The translations under genes and the position numbers were made by a program. From Croceivirga sp009797885 (GTDB lineage: Bacteria; Bacteroidota; Bacteroidia; Flavobacteriales; Flavobacteriaceae), in NCBI GenBank assembly GCA_045866215.1, contig AP035880.1:2480001-2544000 (forward strand): DNA of 64,000 bases, given 5' to 3'. Shown piece after piece: positions 1 through 8,556 of the stretch (position 1 is the first letter of the stretch; every line of letters starts with the position of its first letter). The notes below the pieces were generated by a model. The model was given only the letters and a program-made list of their open reading frames with translations, was not told where the DNA came from and made no database searches.

Positions 1-2582
1 ATAAAATGAGGGGATATGACCTAACTTTTGAAGAAGTGGCCCAATCCGTAGCAGAAGCAAATATCATTCTGTCCGGAGGTGCCATTAAAACCATTGACGA
101 AGAGTTTTTAATACGTGCGGACAATAAAGGGTATATCGCGAGCGAATTACAGGATATTGTGGTCAAGTCCACCATTACGGGAAGCAAAGTTTATCTCAAG
201 GATATTGCCTCCCTTAAGGATTCCTTTGATGAAAACCCGAATGCCATTTTTTATAATGGGGAACAGGCCATTCAAATTGATTTAAAAAACACAAACTCGG
301 AAGACCTTATCGGCAGTGTTGCCGCCGTAAAGGAATATATAGCCGATTTTAATTCACAACATGACAATATTCGATTAAAGGAAACCTTCAACACGGCGGA
401 TTTGGTGCAGGACAGGATTTCGCTATTGCTGGAAAATGCTTTGGTAGGGATGCTTTTGGTCCTTATTATTCTGTCCTTCTTTTTAAGGCCTACGGTTGCT
501 TTTTGGGTGGCCTTTGGATTACCTATTTCCTTCTTCGGGATGTTTATCCTATTGCCAAACTATGGGGTTACCCTTAACATGCTGTCCATGTTTGGGATGA
601 TACTGGTCATTGGAATTCTGGTGGATGACGGTATTGTGATCGCCGAAAACATTTATAGCCGAGCGGAACAAGGGGATTCCCCAATTAAAGCAGCCGTTAT
701 GGGAACCATAGAGGTGTTAAAGCCTATTCTATCGGCCATTGCCACTACAATTCTGGCCTTTTCCATTTTCTTTTTTCTGGATGGTCAAATTGGTGACTTT
801 TTTGAGGATATTGCCTTGGTCATCACCCTTACCCTCCTCGTTTCCCTAATAGAGGCCTTGCTCATATTGCCTTCACACCTGGCCCATTCCAGGGATTTGA
901 AGGACATCAATAAATTGAGCAGGTTCAATACCTATGGCGAACGGTTTATGGACTATTTAAGGGACAGGATATATAGTCCCCTTTATAAAAAAACCCTCCA
1001 GAACAAGTTTCTTTCCTTTTCCATTTTACTTTTTCTATTTCTCGTTACCCTTGGTGCAATATCAAGTGGCCTGATTAAGCTAACATTCTTTCCTACCAAT
1101 GCCAGTGACCAAATAGTGGCCTCCATTGATACCCCAAAGGGCACCAGTGAGCAGATTACGGATTCCCTAGCCTCTTTTGTGGAGGATAAAGTTTGGAAAG
1201 TCAATAGGGACTTGGGCCCCAATGAAGTAGGGGATTCCCATATCACGGGAACCATTAAGCGCCTGGGCCCGACCAGTTCTTCCAGTAGTATCACGGTTAA
1301 CCTTTCCCCAAGTGAAACCCGTTCCATTTCCTCGGTACAAATAACCGATAGGATACGCGAAGCGGTGGGCAACCAGGCAATGGTTGAAAAAATGACCTTT
1401 AATTCCGGTGCCAATGTTGGTGGCGCTCCCATTTCGGTTTCGCTGCAGGGTACGGATATCGAAAAGATCAATGGTGCCAAGGAAATGGTCTTTAGGGAAC
1501 TCAAAAAGAATCCGAACGTAAAGGATATTACGGATTCCAGTCCAAAGGGAATAAAGGAAATCAACCTGAAACTAAAGGAGAATGCACAATTACTTGGCTT
1601 AAGCTATTCCAGCCTTATGGGGCAGGTCCGGAACGCTTTTTATGGAAACGAAGTACAACGGGTACAACGCGGTCAGGACGAAGTTAAAATTTGGGTACGC
1701 TACCAAAAGGAAAACCGTTCAACGATCAACGATATCAGTACTATTGAAATAAAGACCGCCAAGGGAAGGGTACCCTTATCACAAGTGGCTACCTATACCA
1801 TAGAACGGGGAGAAACGGCCATCAATCATTTGGACGGTCTCAGGGAAGTTACCATTGAAGCGGATATCGCAAATCCTAAGGTGAGCACCACCGAAATAAT
1901 GCAAGACCTCAGCACCAGGGTGGCCAAAGGGATTGCCTCCAAATATCCCGAAGTGACCCTATCCACGGAAGGACAAAATAGGGAAGCAACAAAAATCACC
2001 GATTCCGTGGCAGCCATTTTCCCGGGGATACTCTTCCTGATTTATGTGGTCATTGTCTTTGCTTTTAGAAGTTTTAGCCAGCCCTTTGTCCTTTTGGCCC
2101 TTGTGCCCTTTTCCCTTATTGGTGTGGCCTGGGGGCACTATTTGCATGGATTTTCCATGAGTATCCTTTCCTATCTGGGCATTATTGGGCTTATAGGAAT
2201 AGTGGTCAATGATGGCCTGGTATTTACCAATAAATTTAATTCGTTCCTAAAAACGGGATTACCCTTTAATGAGGCGCTTTATGAAACGGGCAGGGCACGG
2301 TTTAGGGCGATATTCCTTACCTCCATAACTACCATTGCCGGTCTCGCACCATTGATGTTGGAACGCAGCTTACAGGCCCAGTTTTTAATTCCAATGGCCA
2401 TATCCATAGCCTATGGGATAGCAGTTGCTACCGTTCTTACACTATTTCTCTTGCCCATTTTCCTTTCCACGGTCAACGGATTAAAAGTATCCCTTAAACA
2501 ATTGACCACAGGAAAAAAACCAACTAGGGAAGAAGTGGAACGTGCCATTAAAGAACTAAAAGTTGAAAATGTTGAAGTTTAG
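1..2582 (+). CDS. RND efflux pump permease, AcrB/AcrD/AcrF family (5' end missing)
   Basis: Inner-membrane proton-driven pump subunit that exports drugs, metals or other small molecules through a periplasmic adaptor and an outer-membrane channel. The visible 858 residues are the C-terminal four fifths of a protein normally about 1020-1070 residues long. The frame is open at base 1, so the true start is upstream and the first ATG at base 6 is internal. A transmembrane block with the family motif VDDGIVIAENIY (acidic pair used in proton relay) lies near residue 205, followed by the second periplasmic porter region and a second block of membrane helices near the C terminus. It overlaps the TolC gene downstream by 14 bases, so the two are translationally coupled; the adaptor gene is presumably upstream of the window. 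Substrate cannot be told. Confidence 0.93.
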   Translation, partial: KMRGYDLTFEEVAQSVAEANIILSGGAIKTIDEEFLIRADNKGYIASELQDIVVKSTITGSKVYLKDIASLKDSFDENPNAIFYNGEQAIQIDLKNTNSEDLIGSVAAVKEYIADFNSQHDNIRLKETFNTADLVQDRISLLLENALVGMLLVLIILSFFLRPTVAFWVAFGLPISFFGMFILLPNYGVTLNMLSMFGMILVIGILVDDGIVIAENIYSRAEQGDSPIKAAVMGTIEVLKPILSAIATTILAFSIFFFLDGQIGDFFEDIALVITLTLLVSLIEALLILPSHLAHSRDLKDINKLSRFNTYGERFMDYLRDRIYSPLYKKTLQNKFLSFSILLFLFLVTLGAISSGLIKLTFFPTNASDQIVASIDTPKGTSEQITDSLASFVEDKVWKVNRDLGPNEVGDSHITGTIKRLGPTSSSSSITVNLSPSETRSISSVQITDRIREAVGNQAMVEKMTFNSGANVGGAPISVSLQGTDIEKINGAKEMVFRELKKNPNVKDITDSSPKGIKEINLKLKENAQLLGLSYSSLMGQVRNAFYGNEVQRVQRGQDEVKIWVRYQKENRSTINDISTIEIKTAKGRVPLSQVATYTIERGETAINHLDGLREVTIEADIANPKVSTTEIMQDLSTRVAKGIASKYPEVTLSTEGQNREATKITDSVAAIFPGILFLIYVVIVFAFRSFSQPFVLLALVPFSLIGVAWGHYLHGFSMSILSYLGIIGLIGIVVNDGLVFTNKFNSFLKTGLPFNEALYETGRARFRAIFLTSITTIAGLAPLMLERSLQAQFLIPMAISIAYGIAVATVLTLFLLPIFLSTVNGLKVSLKQLTTGKKPTREEVERAIKELKVENVEV

Positions 2583-3867
2583 TTTGTTGATCGGTTGTTT
2601 CCTGTTGATGGCCACTGCCATGGCCCAAAAGGTATTGACCATGGAAGAGGCCATTGCCATAGCGGTCAAGAACAACCATGATCTTCAGGTGGCAAGGAAC
2701 AATACCAAAATTGCGGAAGTGGATGCGAGTTTGTTAAACAGTGGTTATCTGCCCAGTTTAAGTGCAAGTGGAGGGATAAGTTATTCCAATGAGAATCAAA
2801 ATGTCACCTTTTCAGATGGAAATTCTGCGGCCATAGATGGTGCCGTTACCGAATCCTACAACGCTTCCATAACTGCTGAATATCTCATTTTTGATGGTTT
2901 GGTCAGGAAATTTACCCAAGATAGCAACCGGGCGAACTTTGATCTAAAGCAGCTACAGGAACGCCAACAAGTGGAAAACACCATTACCTCCATTTATGAT
3001 GGCTTTTTTAACGTGGCCTTTCAGCAACAAGTGGTGGAGAATCTCAAGGTGAACATGGAAAATTCACAGGATCGTTTTATCCGTGCCAAAAACAATCTAA
3101 AGTACGGCCAGGGCACCTATCTGGACGAGCTAAATGCCCAAGTGGATTTAAATACCGATAGCATTAATTACAGGGAAGCCATAAAAGATTTAAAAAACCT
3201 AAAACGCAATTTAAATTTAATTTTGGGCAGGGAAGTCCATACGGATTACATTGCGGATACCACCGTTGTTTTTGCTTCGGAGTTACAGGAGGCCGAGGTA
3301 TTGGAACAGGCCAACGAACATAATGTTCAAATGGTTCTGGCCCAACAGAATATTCTTCTCAGTGAAATAGATATTAAAATAAACAAAGCGCAGTTTCTGC
3401 CCAAGATCAGTGGTAGTGGTTCCTACAGATGGAACGAAAACCAGAATCCGCCCACGTCCTTTGCATTGAGCAATGAAGCGTATGGGGTAAACCTGGGATT
3501 AAACCTTTCATGGAACATTTTTAATGATAGTAATGTTGCACGGGTAAAAAAGGCAAAAATCACTAAAAAGAATAGGGAGATCGAGCTCGCCCGGCTACGA
3601 TACCAGATACAGACCGATGTGCTCAACGCTTTTGAAACATACACCCTGGCACGCTACAAAATGGAAGCCGAACATAAAAACTTGGAGACCAATAGGCTTA
3701 ACTTTATGCGGAGTCAGAAACAATATAATCTCCGACAGATTACCGCTGTGGAATTTCGACAGGCCCAAATCAATTTCTTCAATGCTTCAAACAATGCTTC
3801 CAAATCGAAATTTGATTTAAAGATTGCCGAAATCAACCTCTTGCAATTAATGGGCAAGTTGATTTGA
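2569..3867 (+). CDS. TolC-family outer-membrane efflux protein
   Basis: Outer-membrane channel partner of the RND pump encoded just upstream. The 432-residue product starts MLKFSLLIGC and has a clear signal peptide ending near AMA-QK. The rest is the TolC pattern: two alternating coiled-coil and strand repeats with long heptad-rich helices, for example around residues 100-200 and 330-430. The ATG at 2569 is preferred to the in-frame TTG two codons earlier because it gives a standard signal peptide. The start lies inside the end of the permease gene (14-base overlap). No terminator is evident before the next operon. Family assignment is firm; substrate is unknown. Confidence 0.92.
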   Translation: MLKFSLLIGCFLLMATAMAQKVLTMEEAIAIAVKNNHDLQVARNNTKIAEVDASLLNSGYLPSLSASGGISYSNENQNVTFSDGNSAAIDGAVTESYNASITAEYLIFDGLVRKFTQDSNRANFDLKQLQERQQVENTITSIYDGFFNVAFQQQVVENLKVNMENSQDRFIRAKNNLKYGQGTYLDELNAQVDLNTDSINYREAIKDLKNLKRNLNLILGREVHTDYIADTTVVFASELQEAEVLEQANEHNVQMVLAQQNILLSEIDIKINKAQFLPKISGSGSYRWNENQNPPTSFALSNEAYGVNLGLNLSWNIFNDSNVARVKKAKITKKNREIELARLRYQIQTDVLNAFETYTLARYKMEAEHKNLETNRLNFMRSQKQYNLRQITAVEFRQAQINFFNASNNASKSKFDLKIAEINLLQLMGKLI

Positions 3868-3930
3868 AAGTGAATCCGTGTAGTAATAGAGAAGGTAGGA
3901 CAGGGAGAAGGGAAAGGATTTTGAACCAAC

Positions 3931-3973
3931 TGACTTGTATCATAACCCGATTTTGACCTGTATTTTAATTTTG
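3931..3973 (+). promoter_or_regulatory. Crp/Fnr-type box plus -7 element, promoter of the DUF6544-cbpA-cbpM operon
   Basis: Box TGACTTGTATCA at 3931-3942 and a perfect flavobacterial -7 element TAATTTTG at 3966-3973, starting 35 bases after the box start. The ATG of the first gene lies at 3993. This is one of 17 promoters with the same geometry in the window. Confidence 0.8.
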
Positions 3974-3992
3974 ACTTTTCAACAACGTCACT

Positions 3993-4784
3993 ATGGAGCT
4001 TCTGATCGTTGCGGTAATCTTCCTTTTAATACTATCCCTTTTTGCTGGGCACTACCGTTTTTACCATATGACCGAAAAGGATAGGGACACACTTTTTAAT
4101 CTATCAGGGAATACGGAGCAACCGGTGACCAGGGAAGAACTAAAGGTACTGCCAAAAATTGTCAGGGCGTATTTGGTCAAGGCAAAGGTCGTGGGAAAGT
4201 GCAGGGATTGTCATCTTAGCATGAAGCAAAGGGGGAGAATACGGCAAAAAGAAGGGGGCAACTGGCTGGATTTTACTGCAAAACAGGTCATGACCTCCGG
4301 ACCCCCGGGCTTTGTATGGGCGGCTAGAAGTTTCCCCATTTTTGTGAAGGACAAATGTATTAACGGTCAGGGAGAGGTCAGGGTCAGTTTTTTGGGACTA
4401 AGGGCCATGGGAGTACAACTATCCAAAGAAATCAATGAAAGTGCCCTGAACAGGTGTCTTGCCGAGCTTCCGCTCTACCCAGTGGGTTTTTTGAGTCCGG
4501 CAATTCGTTGGGAGGAATTGGATGGGAAATCGGTGAGGGCCAAAATTAGCCTCGGGAGTACCCAAACGGAAGGAACATTCTTTTTTAATGACCAGGGACT
4601 TATAGAGCGTTTTGAGTCCATACGATACAAAGGGGATCTATTGGAGCGGTTTACGGGCAAACTGGAAAATTACGAAACCCTGGAGGGTCTTTATGTGCCA
4701 ACGAAAATGACGGCCATTTGGAATTTGGATGAAGGTGATTTTGAATATTTCAACGGCGAGATTATAGACTATAGAATTGATTGA
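3993..4784 (+). CDS. DUF6544/DUF6920-like membrane-anchored protein
   Basis: Protein of 263 residues with one N-terminal membrane segment (about residues 2-19, LLIVAVIFLLILSLFAG) and a large soluble part that resembles the DUF6544 (formerly DUF6920) family; this assignment is from memory of the family pattern. The soluble part contains beta-rich stretches and the pair CRDC near residue 70. Function of the family is not established. It is the first gene of an operon: its stop codon touches the ATG of the CbpA-like gene, and the promoter carries a Crp/Fnr-type box 51 bases upstream, so it is expected to be made under the same stress condition as the co-chaperone pair. Confidence 0.7.
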   Translation: MELLIVAVIFLLILSLFAGHYRFYHMTEKDRDTLFNLSGNTEQPVTREELKVLPKIVRAYLVKAKVVGKCRDCHLSMKQRGRIRQKEGGNWLDFTAKQVMTSGPPGFVWAARSFPIFVKDKCINGQGEVRVSFLGLRAMGVQLSKEINESALNRCLAELPLYPVGFLSPAIRWEELDGKSVRAKISLGSTQTEGTFFFNDQGLIERFESIRYKGDLLERFTGKLENYETLEGLYVPTKMTAIWNLDEGDFEYFNGEIIDYRID

Positions 4785-5666
4785 ATGGATTTCATAGACT
4801 ATTATAAGGTGTTGGGGGTTCCTAAAAACGCCAGTGCTGAAGCCATTAAAAAAAGCTATCGAAAACTGGCCCGGAAATACCACCCGGATTTGAACCCCAA
4901 GAATGCCGAAGCAGAAAAGAAGTTTAAACAAATAAACGAGGCCCACGAAGTATTGTCGGATCCAAAGAAAAGAAAGAAGTACGATGAATATGGAAAGGAC
5001 TGGCAATATGCGGATGAATTTGAAAAAGCAAAGCGGGAAAGGGGGCGCGGACAAGGGGCGTATACCTATACGGACCAAAGCAGGGATTTTTCGGATTTCT
5101 TTGAGGCCATGTTTGGTGGTCGTGGATTTAGCGGTCGCCAAAGAACGGTACAATTCAGGGGCGCGGACTATAATGCGGAACTCCAGCTGCAACTCACGGA
5201 TGTCCAAACCGCACAAAAGCAAACCTTAACGATCAACGGCAAGAAAATACGAATTGCCATCCCAGTGGGAATTGAGGATGGGCAGACCATTAAAATCAAG
5301 GGGTATGGGGGTCCAGGAACCAACGGCGGCCCATCCGGTGATCTTTACATCACATTTGCCATTGTAAATAATACCGATTACAAAAGAGACGGGGCAAACC
5401 TTTATAAATCGGTACGGATACCGCTCACTATAGCGGTACTGGGCGGCGAGGTCAAGGTGGATACCTTATCTGGAAGAGTAAGGCTTCACATTAAACCAGG
5501 CACAAAAAATGGGGCCAAGGTAAAACTTAAGGGTAAGGGATTCCCAAAATACAAAAGGGAAACGGAACGCGGAGATCTGTTTTTGACCTATCAGGTGGAC
5601 CTGCCCCAGACCCTTACCCAGGAACAGAAAAGGCTATTTGAGGCACTCAGGAAAACTAATGTATAA
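4785..5666 (+). CDS. cbpA: DnaJ-class co-chaperone, CbpA-like
   Basis: Hsp40 co-chaperone that stimulates DnaK ATPase and delivers substrates. The J domain occupies residues 1-70 with the essential HPD tripeptide (RKYHPDLN). A Gly/Phe/Arg-rich linker follows (about 80-120), then the two DnaJ C-terminal beta-barrel domains (about 130-290). The CxxCxGxG zinc finger of true DnaJ is absent, which makes it the CbpA type (293 residues, family about 300). It starts directly after the stop of the upstream gene and is followed six bases later by a CbpM-like modulator, the classic CbpA partner. Regulated from the box promoter at 3931. Confidence 0.93.
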   Translation: MDFIDYYKVLGVPKNASAEAIKKSYRKLARKYHPDLNPKNAEAEKKFKQINEAHEVLSDPKKRKKYDEYGKDWQYADEFEKAKRERGRGQGAYTYTDQSRDFSDFFEAMFGGRGFSGRQRTVQFRGADYNAELQLQLTDVQTAQKQTLTINGKKIRIAIPVGIEDGQTIKIKGYGGPGTNGGPSGDLYITFAIVNNTDYKRDGANLYKSVRIPLTIAVLGGEVKVDTLSGRVRLHIKPGTKNGAKVKLKGKGFPKYKRETERGDLFLTYQVDLPQTLTQEQKRLFEALRKTNV

Positions 5667-5672
5667 CGGTTC

Positions 5673-5972
5673 ATGAATTCCGAGATGTATATTTCAATCA
5701 AAACATTTTGCAAGATCAATAGGGTGGATGAATCTTTTGTTCAAGTGCTGAATGAGTATGATATTTTAACGATTGAGAAACAAAACAAAGAAGCTGTTGT
5801 AGCCCTTGAAGCATTGCCAATACTGGAAAAAATGGTGCGGTTACACAAGGAATTGGATATCAACCCGGAAGGGCTGCATGCAATTCATCAACTACTACAA
5901 CAGATTTATACATTGGAACAAGAAGTGGAACTGCTCCAAAGGAAGTTGCGCAATTTGGATTTTTATCGGTAG
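5673..5972 (+). CDS. cbpM: CbpM-like chaperone modulator (MerR-type fold)
   Basis: Small protein of 99 residues. The N-terminal half matches the MerR-like winged-helix pattern of CbpM (IKTFCKINRVDESFVQVL) and the C-terminal part is a coiled coil (about 65-95, TLEQEVELLQRKLRNLDFYR). CbpM binds the J domain of CbpA and inhibits it. Gene order and length (99 versus about 100 residues) agree. An alternative start at 5685 would remove four residues. Confidence 0.85.
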   Translation: MNSEMYISIKTFCKINRVDESFVQVLNEYDILTIEKQNKEAVVALEALPILEKMVRLHKELDINPEGLHAIHQLLQQIYTLEQEVELLQRKLRNLDFYR

Positions 5973-5985
5973 TGGAAAGACGAAT

Positions 5986-6240
5986 TTATACTGAGGTGTT
6001 GGTCTTTTCGTCCACCATTCTTTTGGAATCCATCGTTCGGATGTACTTCACCCCCATTTTTCTCAACTCCATTATGGCACCGTCCATATCGCGATACGAG
6101 GCATATTCAAAACTTAGGGTTTTGTTGTCCAGATCAATCGTGGTCTTTTCCACATAACCAACCCTATTGAGACGTTTGACAATTTTCCCCGCCCGAGGGG
6201 AATCTTCCAGATTTATTACTTTTAAACTAATACGAAGCAT
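5986..6240 (-). CDS. Small conserved-looking protein of unknown function, possible ferredoxin-like fold
   Basis: 84 residues with alternating strands and helices (beta-alpha-beta-beta-alpha-beta), reminiscent of heavy-metal-associated domains but without the CxxC metal site. The function is not recognised. It is transcribed towards the cbpM gene and ends 13 bases from its stop. A box promoter of its own on the minus strand (6264-6306) supports that it is a real gene and part of the stress regulon. It shares its upstream region with the divergent Usp gene at 6375. Confidence 0.6.
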   Translation of the reverse strand: MLRISLKVINLEDSPRAGKIVKRLNRVGYVEKTTIDLDNKTLSFEYASYRDMDGAIMELRKMGVKYIRTMDSKRMVDEKTNTSV

Positions 6241-6263
6241 TGGCAGTACGTAAAAACAGACTC

Positions 6264-6306
6264 GGAATTTAATTGTTTTTCTTATGCTTCAAAATGACCT
6301 GGGTCA
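6264..6306 (-). promoter_or_regulatory. Crp/Fnr-type box promoter, minus strand, for the 84-residue protein
   Basis: Box TGACCTGGGTCA at 6295-6306. On the minus strand the -7 element TAAATTCC starts at 6271, 35 bases after the box start, and the start codon is at 6240. Back to back with the plus-strand promoter at 6324. Confidence 0.7.
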
Positions 6307-6323
6307 ACCATAGCGTGGTTAAC

Positions 6324-6366
6324 TGATATAGGTCATTTCCTCGATTTGCCAGTACACCTAGCTTAG
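6324..6366 (+). promoter_or_regulatory. Crp/Fnr-type box promoter of the Usp gene at 6375
   Basis: Box TGATATAGGTCA at 6324-6335 and -7 element TAGCTTAG at 6359-6366. The ATG at 6375 lies only 16 bases after the start of the -7 element, so the mRNA would begin within a few bases of the start codon. Confidence 0.7.
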
Positions 6367-6374
6367 TCCCAAAA

Positions 6375-7223
6375 ATGAAAACTGTACTCTGCGCAATAGA
6401 TTATTCCAAAAATGCCATTCCCACGCTCAAATTTGGTTATGCCCTGGGTAGAAAGCTCGGGTTAAAATTGGTCGTACTCCATGTTTTCGATATCAATATA
6501 GGATTGGTAACCCCTATGAGCATGACTTTTGCCAAGTTGCAGAAAAAGGCTTTTGAAGACGAGCTGCAAAAATTGTCCGACTTCTGTAAGACACATTTGG
6601 GCGTACTTCCCAAAAAAGGGCAATTGAGCGTTGTAGTCAGGGAAAATGCCATTTTTGAGGAAGAATTGATTGATGCCATCCATAGTTTTGATGCCCGGCT
6701 CCTGATCATGGGAATGAAGGGAAAAAGTGCCCTCAAGGATGCCATTATGGGCAGTAGCACAAAGAGCATGATAACCAAGAGTACCTGTCCCCTAATTGCC
6801 GTTCCCCCCATTTTGGACAATTTTGAGGTCAATAGTATTTCTTATGCCACAGATTTTGAGGAAAGCGATATCCACGCATTGGATTGGGTCACAACTACCT
6901 TGGCAAAACCATTAAAAGCAAAAATAAATGTGGTCCATATTGTCACGGATGAAGGGAATGATGCCAGGGACCAAATGGAATGGTTCAAAGAAATGCTGCA
7001 ACAGAAAGTGGATTACAGGAAAATCAAGTTTCATTTTATTAAAAACGACAATGTCTTCAAAGGACTACGCAATTACCTAAAAAAAAGCAAAAACCATCTT
7101 TTGGTCATGTTGGAACGCGGGCATAGGGGATTTCTGGAAGTATTTACCGACATTGACAAAGTAAAGCGGATGTCCTCCAAAGGGGATATTCCACTTCTTA
7201 GCATTAATAAAAAGCGGATATAA
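6375..7223 (+). CDS. Universal stress protein, tandem UspA domains
   Basis: Cytoplasmic stress protein of 282 residues made of two UspA-like halves (about 1-140 and 150-280). The first half begins with the typical strand MKTVLCAIDYSKNA and keeps the nucleotide-binding loop G-x2-G-x9-G-S (GMKGKSALKDAIMGSS), so ATP binding is likely. The second half has lost that loop (MLERGHRGFLEVF in its place). Its stop overlaps the start of the serine hydrolase gene by one base (TAATG), which suggests translational coupling. The start is fixed by the conserved N-terminal strand; the predicted transcript is almost leaderless. Confidence 0.93.
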   Translation: MKTVLCAIDYSKNAIPTLKFGYALGRKLGLKLVVLHVFDINIGLVTPMSMTFAKLQKKAFEDELQKLSDFCKTHLGVLPKKGQLSVVVRENAIFEEELIDAIHSFDARLLIMGMKGKSALKDAIMGSSTKSMITKSTCPLIAVPPILDNFEVNSISYATDFEESDIHALDWVTTTLAKPLKAKINVVHIVTDEGNDARDQMEWFKEMLQQKVDYRKIKFHFIKNDNVFKGLRNYLKKSKNHLLVMLERGHRGFLEVFTDIDKVKRMSSKGDIPLLSINKKRI

Positions 7224-8395
7224 TGGTAAAACGCATCCTTGTCCCATGGTGTCTCCTGTTTTTGTTGTGTTGTCGAAATGATACCTCCGGACAATATCCG
7301 TATCAGGTACCACAACAATTGGAAGATGGGATTGCCATTGGAACACTGCAAGATGTTGGTGTTGATTCAACTCGGATTTTTAAGGCATTGCGAAAAATCC
7401 AAAAAGGGAATTTTAATGAAATACATTCGGTACTCATCCATAAAAATGGACGACTGGTTTTGGAGGAGTACTTCCCAGGACACCGCTATCATTGGGACGC
7501 ACCGTCCCATCATGACACGGTTGTGCATTGGAACCGCAATGAGTTGCATAGTGTAATGTCCGTGACCAAGAGCGTTACTTCCGCCCTTGTGGGTTTGGCC
7601 GTGGAGAAGGGATTCATTAAAAGTGTGGATCAGTCCATTTTTGACTTTTTGCCAGAGCACCAACACCTAAGGACCCTAGAGAAGGAAGGCATTACAATTG
7701 AACATTTGTTGACCATGACCTCTGGACTGAATTGGGCCGAGTGGAATGCTCCATACAGTAGCCGTAGTAATCCAATGATTGCGATTTGGTATGCTAAAAA
7801 AGACCCGGTCAGTTATATTTTGGAAGGGGAGTTGGTCCATGAGCCTGGCAGTTCCTTCTCCTATTATGGGGGCAGCCAGATTCTTTTGGGGGAAATCATC
7901 AGGAACGCTTCCCAAATGACCATTGCCGAGTTTTCCCAAAAATATTTGTTTGGACCTTTGGGGATAGCAGATTTTGATTGGTCCTTGCAATTTGGGAATG
8001 GGGTCTATGAATCGGCCGGAGCATTGCGCCTAAAACCACGGGACATGCTTAAGATTGGGATTGTCTATCTAAATGGGGGCACATGGAAGGGCAACCGCAT
8101 CCTTTCCAAGGAATGGGTTGGGAAAAGTAAGATTCCCTTTGGTCATAACATGAATATTCAGGTTCCTGGGGAAGACATGGACGAAACGGGCTATTCCTAT
8201 TCCTGGTGGTTGGATGAATTTGAGGTTTCGGGCATGCCCATATCCACATTCCATGCCAGTGGATGGGGTGGTCAAAAAATTATTGTCATTCCCAAATTGG
8301 AAACCGTTGTTGTATTTACAGGGGGGAATTACACTTCAAAACCAAAGCCGTTCAAGATTTTGGAGCGCTATATTTTGCCAGCTATGGTAAAGTAG
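7223..8395 (+). CDS. Exported serine hydrolase, beta-lactamase/DD-peptidase (class C-like) family
   Basis: 390-residue protein with an N-terminal signal sequence (about 1-22; Cys pair LLCC could make it a lipoprotein, but the lipobox is poor). The serine active site S-x-x-K is seen as SVTK (MSVTKSVTSALVG, about residue 114). The middle motif appears as YYGG rather than YxN, and the third as HASGWGG near the C terminus. These fit the broad esterase/penicillin-binding-protein-like family, acting in the periplasm on esters or peptides. Substrate is unknown. It is coupled to the Usp gene upstream through a one-base overlap, so it shares the box promoter at 6324. Confidence 0.88.
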   Translation: MVKRILVPWCLLFLLCCRNDTSGQYPYQVPQQLEDGIAIGTLQDVGVDSTRIFKALRKIQKGNFNEIHSVLIHKNGRLVLEEYFPGHRYHWDAPSHHDTVVHWNRNELHSVMSVTKSVTSALVGLAVEKGFIKSVDQSIFDFLPEHQHLRTLEKEGITIEHLLTMTSGLNWAEWNAPYSSRSNPMIAIWYAKKDPVSYILEGELVHEPGSSFSYYGGSQILLGEIIRNASQMTIAEFSQKYLFGPLGIADFDWSLQFGNGVYESAGALRLKPRDMLKIGIVYLNGGTWKGNRILSKEWVGKSKIPFGHNMNIQVPGEDMDETGYSYSWWLDEFEVSGMPISTFHASGWGGQKIIVIPKLETVVVFTGGNYTSKPKPFKILERYILPAMVK

Positions 8396-8439
8396 TGACT
8401 TCACTTCAGGAATTTATGCGTCCTTGGTGTTTTTACTCA

Positions 8440-8482
8440 TGATCGGGATCATTGTGCAGGCTCATGACCCCCACTAACTTCG
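8440..8482 (+). promoter_or_regulatory. Crp/Fnr-type box promoter upstream of the nitrilase-like membrane protein
   Basis: Box TGATCGGGATCA at 8440-8451 and -7 element TAACTTCG at 8475-8482, 35 bases apart as in the other promoters. The leader to the ATG at 8557 would be about 70 bases, the longest of the set. Confidence 0.6.
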
Positions 8483-8556
8483 CTTTTGAACCATAAGAAT
8501 CTTGGTACCATCAAAAAACAAGTATTCAAATGTTGTTCTTCTGAACCCTTTTACAT

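Noticed and set aside
983..1564. Long antisense frame of 193 codons within the RND permease gene
   Set aside because: It is a shadow of the well-conserved permease on the opposite strand, with no family match.
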